DNA of 9,280 bases. Source: Methanomassiliicoccales archaeon PtaU1.Bin030. Lineage in GTDB: Archaea; Thermoplasmatota; Thermoplasmata; Methanomassiliicoccales; Methanomassiliicoccaceae. Shown here in pieces: positions 4,516 through 9,280 of this stretch (position 1 is its first letter; the number at the start of each line of letters is the position of its first letter). The position numbers and the translations under genes were made by a program. The stretch covers positions 1 to 9,280 of the forward strand of contig MVRB01000148.1 in the NCBI GenBank assembly GCA_002067635.1, given 5' to 3'. A model generated the notes under the pieces. That model saw only the letters and a program-made list of their open reading frames with translations. It had not been told where the DNA came from and did no database searches.

Positions 4516-6270
4516 ATGTTGTTGAAAGTAAATGGAAAGGATAAGCAGGTAGGGGCGGAGGCACGCTTATCTGAGGCCATAGCCGGAGAGCCGTACACAC
4601 CGGGGGCCGTGATCGCGGTCACCAGGTCCACCAGCTCCATCCAGAAGGAGACCAGTGAGTTCGAGGTGGTCTTGTCCAAAGGCTCCTTCGTCATTCGCCT
4701 GAACGACTCGAGGTTCGCCGAGGTATGGCGAAACAACATACACCGGATCGTGGGAAGCACCGTCCGTTGGCAGAGCCTCAAGGTGATGGCCATGGGATCG
4801 TTCCCCACCGACCTGGAGGTGGACAGGGAAAGATACCGATACTCCAAGTACGATTGCTATTTCTCGTTGGGCGGTTTCGACAACCGCACCACTTATGTGA
4901 TGGTCTCCAAGATCGACCACCAAGGGAGCTACGGAACCAAGGACGGTCGGTTCGGACGGGTCACCAGAGGCCGGCACCTCTTAAAGGAGATCGATGAGGG
5001 CGAGGTCATCAAGGATATACGTCCTGTGGTGCTGGAACTATCTGAAAGGGATGCCTTTGCCACCACCGACCTGGACCTCAGGCTGGAGGAGGGGATGGCG
5101 GTGGACACCTACGTCCAAGTTGACCTGGACCCCCGCTCCCCCATCAGCTGCGAGCAGCTGCTGGTGATATCAAGCGAGCAGAGATTGGACATAACCGACC
5201 GCACCTTCACATACTCCGCCAACTCCAAGCGCATGGACGTGTCCCTCGTCCATGAGCACGTGAAGGTTAGGGAGGAGGGCGATGTCACAGTGCGCTCCGA
5301 GGGCTCTTTCGCTGGGCGGGTGTACTTCTACCGCTGCCGCCGCCAGCAGTCCCCGTTCCACAACCATGCGGGCCGGGTGACGCTGGGCCAGGAGCTGCTG
5401 CGGCTGGCGCCCCAGGGAGCGTTCGTCACCATCCTCACCAACCCCTCCAGGATTATGACCGTGGGGATGACCCAGAGCGAGGCGGGCAAGTTCCTCGAGT
5501 CCCGGGGCCTGAGGCAGAAGAGGACAGGCCTTACCAGTGATGACGCCGTGGTGGCTGAGCAGGAGCCGGAGCTCACCATGGAGATAAGGTCGGGGGACGA
5601 GGTGGAGACCTTCGGGGTGCGTGCAGACAAGATCTCGGTCTGGGAGCTGGACGATGTCCACTCGCCCCGCACGGCCCACTACGTGAGGAAGATGACGGGC
5701 CTGGACCACAAGCCGGTGGGGACCATGAAGGTGTTCTTCGCCTACCCTGAGATGCCCATGATAACCTTCTACGGCAACGCCAAGGAGGCATCGGTCCTTC
5801 TGCCTGAGACCCCCTTCGGTGACGAGTCCCCCCGCGGGCAGGCGGCGGTGACCAACATGTCCAGGCCCAACCGGGGGACCATGGGCATCAGGCTGGAGAG
5901 CAGCTCAGAGTTCGGCCCCACAGGGGAGGAACGCTACGGCTCGAACGTCTTCGGCAACGTCCTATCCGACCTGAACCTCATGCTGAAGGACGTGCATGAT
6001 GGGGACATCATTTATCTGAGAGAGAGGAAGGAGGGAGAGGAGATCAAGCCTGTCGCCGCTCCCGCGCTCAAGGCGGCCTTGGACCTTGATGAGATCGCGG
6101 AGATCGCGCGCCAGGCGGAGTTCGCCCAGCACGCCCCGCCCCCGGGACCGTTTCAGGGTGGGTCTGGGGATAGCGCGCGGAAGAAGGATGGAGCGGAAAA
6201 GGGGACCGCCAAGAAGCAGACTACGAAGAAGGGGGGAAGACCGCGAGCGAAGAGACCGAAACAAGAATGA
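4516..6270 (+). CDS. mmp3: Methanogenesis marker protein 3 (UPF0288 family), MCR activation complex subunit
   Basis: Mmp3 co-purifies with McrC, Mmp7, Mmp17 and A2 in the MCR activation complex; its own chemistry is not established. The 584-residue product opens with a small ThiS/TGS-like module (MLLKVNGK, then PGAVIAV near residues 29-35). A large mixed region follows with RCRRQQSPFHNHAGRVTLG around residues 273-291. Towards the C-terminus there is a region the family annotation relates to a cyclophilin-like fold (recalled, not verified here). Cysteines are few: C114, C212, C274; H282 and H284 flank the last. The final ~47 residues (538-584) are a low-complexity Pro/Gly then Lys/Arg-rich tail, making this longer than the roughly 500 residues I expect for the family. 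ATG 4516 follows the TATA box at near-leaderless spacing. It is the first gene of the marker operon; its TGA overlaps the mmp6 ATG by 4 bp. Confidence 0.9.
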   Translation: MLLKVNGKDKQVGAEARLSEAIAGEPYTPGAVIAVTRSTSSIQKETSEFEVVLSKGSFVIRLNDSRFAEVWRNNIHRIVGSTVRWQSLKVMAMGSFPTDLEVDRERYRYSKYDCYFSLGGFDNRTTYVMVSKIDHQGSYGTKDGRFGRVTRGRHLLKEIDEGEVIKDIRPVVLELSERDAFATTDLDLRLEEGMAVDTYVQVDLDPRSPISCEQLLVISSEQRLDITDRTFTYSANSKRMDVSLVHEHVKVREEGDVTVRSEGSFAGRVYFYRCRRQQSPFHNHAGRVTLGQELLRLAPQGAFVTILTNPSRIMTVGMTQSEAGKFLESRGLRQKRTGLTSDDAVVAEQEPELTMEIRSGDEVETFGVRADKISVWELDDVHSPRTAHYVRKMTGLDHKPVGTMKVFFAYPEMPMITFYGNAKEASVLLPETPFGDESPRGQAAVTNMSRPNRGTMGIRLESSSEFGPTGEERYGSNVFGNVLSDLNLMLKDVHDGDIIYLRERKEGEEIKPVAAPALKAALDLDEIAEIARQAEFAQHAPPPGPFQGGSGDSARKKDGAEKGTAKKQTTKKGGRPRAKRPKQE

Positions 6271-6668
6271 TCGTGATCGCGCCCAGCTCCGACCTCACGC
6301 CGGACCAGGTAGCCAGGTTCATACATTCGCTAGGATTGGATATCAACATCAAGGAGACTTGCTACGGGGCCAACATCGAGGGGCCCAAGGGCCAGGTGCG
6401 AAAGGCCCTGACCGAGGTCAGGAAGCTCGATCCCAACCGCATATTCTCCAAGGTCCGGGCGTTCCCCATCGGGGATGAGAGGAGGTGCCGTGCCCATCAC
6501 GGCTCCCGCCCGGGGTTCAACCAGGTGGAGAAGGAGTGGAAGGACCTCTCCATGATCGATGCGGGACTGTGCGCCGCAGACAGAGGGGAGATATGCGAGC
6601 TCCCTCCCCCGCCCGAGAAGCTTCCGGTGAAGAGGCTACGAGAGATAGTAGACGAGGTGACGAAATGA
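6267..6668 (+). CDS. mmp6: Methanogenesis marker protein 6
   Basis: Mmp6 is a small protein found throughout methanogens and usually encoded with the other markers; its function is not established. The 133-residue product has the family's normal length. Its hallmark is the segment C74-R-A-H-H-G-S-R-P-G-F-N-Q (74-86), followed by an acidic helix and AGLCAADRGEICE with C102 and C110; C32 is near the N-terminus. The Cys/His content invites a metal or Fe-S role, which is inference. The ATG lies in the ATGA overlap with the mmp3 stop, so translation is probably coupled; no strong Shine-Dalgarno site is visible in the Lys-rich end of mmp3. Its stop overlaps the mmp5 start in the same way. Identification rests on the conserved CxAHHGSRPGFNQ core and the operon context. 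Confidence 0.87.
   Translation: MIVIAPSSDLTPDQVARFIHSLGLDINIKETCYGANIEGPKGQVRKALTEVRKLDPNRIFSKVRAFPIGDERRCRAHHGSRPGFNQVEKEWKDLSMIDAGLCAADRGEICELPPPPEKLPVKRLREIVDEVTK
6654..6660 (+). promoter_or_regulatory. Shine-Dalgarno site fixing the mmp5 start
   Basis: GAGGTGA lies 4 bases before ATG 6665. It rules out the longer open frame back to 6485, which would only add residues overlapping mmp6 in another frame. Confidence 0.6.
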
Positions 6669-7099
6669 AGGTTTTCATGATCCCCCCCAATAGCCTTATC
6701 CTGTACGATCTGGTCGAGCGTTTCGGCCATCAGCCCCTATCCCTCATGGGGGAGCTGCGCGAGCATGTGGTCAAGCCGGAGATAGAGTCACCTCCCCTCA
6801 ACCTGTCCCAGGAGGACATCATGAACGGGCTAAAATACGCGGGCATAGAGGTCCCTTCAGGGGTCCGCGGACGCCTGGGGATATGGGGCCCCATGGTGGA
6901 CGAGGCGGAAGCGGCCATCATCATGCACGACATGCCCTACACGTTCGGATGTGTGGGCTGCCATCGCACCAACCTCATGCTCATCTACATGGTCCGCCGC
7001 AAGAAGATACCGATACTGGAGGTCCATTATCCTAAGACAGACGAGGAGGCCAAGGTCATGGTCACCAAGATAAAGGCCTTCCTGGAGGGATTGAAATGA
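6665..7099 (+). CDS. mmp5: Methanogenesis marker protein 5 (DUF2112-like)
   Basis: Mmp5 is a methanogen-specific protein of unknown biochemical role, normally encoded beside Mmp6 and Mmp15. The product has 144 residues and opens with MKVFMIPPNSLILYDLVERF. The middle contains an IWGPMVDEAEAAIIMHD segment, then FGCVGCHRTNLM with a CxxC pair (C96, C99), and a final strand-helix unit with IPILEVHYPKTDEEAK. The CxxC pair could bind metal or act as a dithiol; this is inference. The start is set by GAGGTGA four bases upstream and by a 4-bp ATGA overlap with mmp6. Its own stop overlaps the mmp15 ATG by 4 bp, so it is translated as part of a coupled chain. Confidence 0.87.
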   Translation: MKVFMIPPNSLILYDLVERFGHQPLSLMGELREHVVKPEIESPPLNLSQEDIMNGLKYAGIEVPSGVRGRLGIWGPMVDEAEAAIIMHDMPYTFGCVGCHRTNLMLIYMVRRKKIPILEVHYPKTDEEAKVMVTKIKAFLEGLK

Positions 7100-8328
7100 C
7101 CATCAAGATAGCTCAGCTGTCCTGCGGGACGGAATACTCCGGGATCCAGTCCGAGATAGACCATGCCGCCGATACGGTCGGCGGGAAGATGGTATATCCT
7201 GACGTGGCCTTCGACGATATCAAGCGCTCGGTGGACGAGTTCGGCTTCAATCCCGCATCTCCCCAGCTGCAGCTGATGATCGCACGAGCCAAGTCCCTTG
7301 CCGATGGTCATTACGATGCGGATGCGGTCTTCATAGCCACGTGCTTCCGCTGCGCCGAGGGCGCGCTGGTAAGGAACGAGGTCCGGAGGTACATACAGGA
7401 GCATACGAAGCTCCCGGTCGTCACCTACTCCTTCACCGAGCGGTTGAAGGCCGCGCAGCTGCTGACGAGGATGGAGGCCCTGGTCACCATCGTGGAGAAG
7501 AAGGAGCTTCTCGCGAGGGAGAGGCAGGTGGGTCTCACCGCCGGGATCGACTCCGGCTCTTCCACCACCAAGGCCATGATCCTCAGGGACAATGAGATCA
7601 TCGGCAAGTACTGGACGCCCACCGGTCCGGTCCTGGAGACCGGCCTTGAGGTGCTGGAGAAGGCCCTGGCCGAGGCCGGCGTCAAGCAGAGCGAGCTGGA
7701 CGGCATCGGCGTGACGGGTTACGGCCGATTCCTCATAGGTAAGAAGCTGGGCGCGAAGCTGATCCAGGAGGAGCTGACCGTGAACAGCAAGGGCGCGGTC
7801 TGGCTCGCCGACAGGCAGAAGGGGGAGGCCACCATCATCGACATCGGGGGTATGGACAACAAGGCCATCACCGTCAGGGACGGGATACCGGACAACTTCA
7901 CCATGGGCGGCATATGCGCTGGGGCATCCGGAAGGTTCCTGGAGATGGTGACCAAGCGCCTTAAGGTCCCCATCGAGGACCTGGGCGCGCTCGCCGATAA
8001 GGGTGACTGGAAGAAGGTGAACATGAACTCCTACTGCTCTGTGTTCGGCATACAGGACCTAGTCACCTCACTAGCTGCCGGCAACACCATAGAGGACGTG
8101 GCCGCGGCGGCCTGCCATTCCGTGGCGGAGCAGGTGTACATGCAGCAACTGCAGGAGATAGATGTACGCCAGCCGGTCATCCAGGTCGGAGGGACCTCCC
8201 TGATCAGCGGGCTGGTCAAGGCGGTGGGGGATATGGTCGGCTCCAAGCCCATAATCCCCAAGCACTCACAGTACATAGGCTCGGCCGGCGCGGCACTGCT
8301 GGCCTCGGGCTTCCTCGAGGGCATCTGA
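7096..8328 (+). CDS. mmp15: Methanogenesis marker protein 15, HgdC/BadF-type ATPase
   Basis: The product is a 410-residue protein of the ASKHA-fold activator family that includes the 2-hydroxyacyl-CoA dehydratase activator HgdC, where ATP hydrolysis drives electrons to very low potential. The C-terminal two thirds carry the ATPase: phosphate-1 loop GIDSGSSTT (150-158), phosphate-2 loop DIGG (249-252), then C274 in GGICAGASGRFLE and C314 in NSYCSVFG. These match the two cysteines that, in HgdC, hold one [4Fe-4S] cluster across the dimer. The N-terminal ~145 residues carry C10 and a C83-F-R-C86 pair. They end in a TRMEALV helix that recalls the HgdB side of such systems, so this may be a fused activator/acceptor; that is inference. 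GGAGGGA lies five bases before ATG 7096. The natural substrate is unknown; a role in Fe-S cluster assembly or low-potential electron supply for MCR is plausible. Confidence 0.92.
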   Translation: MTIKIAQLSCGTEYSGIQSEIDHAADTVGGKMVYPDVAFDDIKRSVDEFGFNPASPQLQLMIARAKSLADGHYDADAVFIATCFRCAEGALVRNEVRRYIQEHTKLPVVTYSFTERLKAAQLLTRMEALVTIVEKKELLARERQVGLTAGIDSGSSTTKAMILRDNEIIGKYWTPTGPVLETGLEVLEKALAEAGVKQSELDGIGVTGYGRFLIGKKLGAKLIQEELTVNSKGAVWLADRQKGEATIIDIGGMDNKAITVRDGIPDNFTMGGICAGASGRFLEMVTKRLKVPIEDLGALADKGDWKKVNMNSYCSVFGIQDLVTSLAAGNTIEDVAAAACHSVAEQVYMQQLQEIDVRQPVIQVGGTSLISGLVKAVGDMVGSKPIIPKHSQYIGSAGAALLASGFLEGI

Positions 8329-8885
8329 TGACGTTGACGGACGAGACCTTCGCATATCAGAACTTCGATACCATCTTCAAGCAGATACTCCAGGACCTGG
8401 GGGTCAACAGGAGCGTGAAGAGCTACCGTATCGTCGCCAATCCCGGGGCCCCTTACTTCCTAATCTCCCTGAAGTTCGGCCGGGCGAGGTCCGCGGTGAA
8501 GGTCACGGACATGTCGCAGCTCAACGTACACACAGGCGGGACGGCGCTGACCATCACCGACGAGAGCTGGGCACCGGCCCTCCTCAGCAAGCTGTGGCAG
8601 CGCTACGGAAGGGACCGGGTGGAGCAGCTGACCCGGTTCGAGATACTCATCCACGGTGCCACCATAGAGGAGCTGGAGTCGATGGAGCTGGACCCCGGCG
8701 AGGAGCTGAAGGCCAAGCTCCTGGACGCCGTCTGGAGGCTGTTCCCCGAGGGCTTCACCGTTCGCTACGACATCGTCGACGACAAGGCCATGACCATCAT
8801 CGGCACCGAGCACGACATGAAGCCTGAATGGATCAAGGTGGCCAAGATGGTCCATGAGGATGTCAAGGGCAAGGAGGACGAGTGA
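8328..8885 (+). CDS. mmp17: Methanogenesis marker protein 17, MCR activation complex subunit
   Basis: Mmp17 is one of the proteins co-purified with McrC, Mmp7, Mmp3 and A2 in the MCR activation complex. The product has 185 residues, the normal size, and contains no cysteine at all. It therefore cannot ligate Fe-S clusters through Cys and is more likely structural or involved in docking (inference). Visible landmarks are NPGAPYFLISLKFG near residues 38-51, WAPALLSKLWQRYGRDRVEQ in the middle, an acidic IEELESMELDPGEEL stretch, and FTVRYDIVDD towards the end. The start is fixed by a TGATG junction: its ATG shares one base with the mmp15 stop, and GAGGGC precedes it. Its stop shares one base with the mmp7 start. 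Identification rests on overall pattern and position between mmp15 and mmp7. Confidence 0.88.
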   Translation: MTLTDETFAYQNFDTIFKQILQDLGVNRSVKSYRIVANPGAPYFLISLKFGRARSAVKVTDMSQLNVHTGGTALTITDESWAPALLSKLWQRYGRDRVEQLTRFEILIHGATIEELESMELDPGEELKAKLLDAVWRLFPEGFTVRYDIVDDKAMTIIGTEHDMKPEWIKVAKMVHEDVKGKEDE

Positions 8886-9280
8886 TGTACGAGGTCCTGA
8901 TGTACGACGGGGGCGTGTACAAGGTCAACGAGCTCTACGAGCTTGTAGAAGATATCGGGGGCTTCGTTCTTCAAAAGACACAGATACAGGTGCAGATCAC
9001 CGTGACCATGGCCATCCCTGAGGAGGAGCGTCCCGCCATCGAGGCCAAGACCCGTGAGCTGGGAGGGAAGATAGTGCACGTCCCTCTGGCGGGCACCGAG
9101 ATCGCCGTGGTGGCGCCTACGCTGGGACGACACCACATGCCGCACCCCACATGCGACATAGCCGAGCAGCTTAGAAGGCTGGGCGCGATCACCGTGGTCA
9201 TGGGACTGGCCCGGGGCAAAGGGCGCAGGACCGCCCAGATCAACGCCGACGAGAAGGCCATCATCGAGGAGTACGATGCT
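8885..9280 (+). CDS. mmp7: Methanogenesis marker protein 7, N-terminal part (cut by window edge)
   Basis: Mmp7 is a core subunit of the MCR activation complex and, in the M. maripaludis complex, is associated with the electron pathway of complex Fe-S clusters towards F430. Only 132 residues lie in the window; the family is usually about 300, so more than half is missing on the right. The visible part starts MYEVLMYDGGVYKVNELYE and contains the hallmark APTLGRHHMPHPTC (77-90) with C90. It is followed by EQLRRLGAITVVMGLARGKG, typical of the family. The start is the ATG of a TGATG junction with mmp17, with GGAGG seven bases upstream. There is no in-frame stop before the window end. Confidence 0.9.
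   Translation, partial: MYEVLMYDGGVYKVNELYELVEDIGGFVLQKTQIQVQITVTMAIPEEERPAIEAKTRELGGKIVHVPLAGTEIAVVAPTLGRHHMPHPTCDIAEQLRRLGAITVVMGLARGKGRRTAQINADEKAIIEEYDA

Noticed and set aside
5170..5709. 179-codon minus-strand open frame inside mmp3
   Set aside because: It is a shadow frame of the GC-rich mmp3 coding sequence. Its His/Leu/Pro-rich product is typical of antisense translation.
1..9280. Search for tRNA/rRNA genes, CRISPR arrays, insertion sequences, long direct repeats
   Set aside because: None was seen by eye. Coding genes and four short promoter regions account for almost the whole window.

Overview
The window comes from a methanogenic (or methane-cycling) archaeon. Eight genes belong to families tied to methyl-coenzyme M reductase (MCR): component A2 (AtwA), McrC, and methanogenesis marker proteins (Mmp) 3, 6, 5, 15, 17 and 7. 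The DNA is GC-rich with frequent AGG/AGA and ATA codons. Several promoters show an AT-rich TATA box about 26-30 bases before an ATG, which implies leaderless mRNAs. mcrC sits beside the A2 gene instead of inside an mcrBDCGA-type operon. I lean towards a Methanomassiliicoccales-type lineage (Thermoplasmatota), but this is an inference and not proven by the window.

Layout, left part (1-1553): a minus-strand gene of unknown function runs off the left edge. It diverges from a small AhpD/carboxymuconolactone-decarboxylase-like protein. Between their TATA boxes lies a striking triple inverted half-site, TTGGAT/ATCCAA/TTGGAT. A small Cys-rich minus-strand protein, tentatively DUF6951-like, then converges on the AhpD-like gene with a 23-bp overlap. 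A 276-bp intergenic stretch follows and ends in the promoter of the A2 gene.

Middle (1554-4515): the A2 gene and mcrC form a tight two-gene operon with a 4-bp overlap. They converge on a minus-strand gene of unknown function whose product appears to be a diverged paralogue of the gene cut by the left edge. A 169-bp divergent promoter region separates it from the marker operon.

Right (4516-9280): mmp3-mmp6-mmp5-mmp15-mmp17-mmp7 are all on the plus strand, joined by 1- to 4-bp stop/start overlaps, and mmp7 is cut by the right edge. A2, McrC, Mmp3, Mmp17 and Mmp7 are the five proteins reported to co-purify as the ATP-driven MCR activation complex of Methanococcus maripaludis, which reduces the nickel of F430 to Ni(I). 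The window therefore encodes essentially a complete MCR reactivation module. It also carries Mmp5, Mmp6 and Mmp15; Mmp15 is a HgdC/BadF-type ATPase that could drive low-potential electron transfer or cluster assembly. The genes with least prior description are the two paralogous minus-strand unknowns interleaved with this module.
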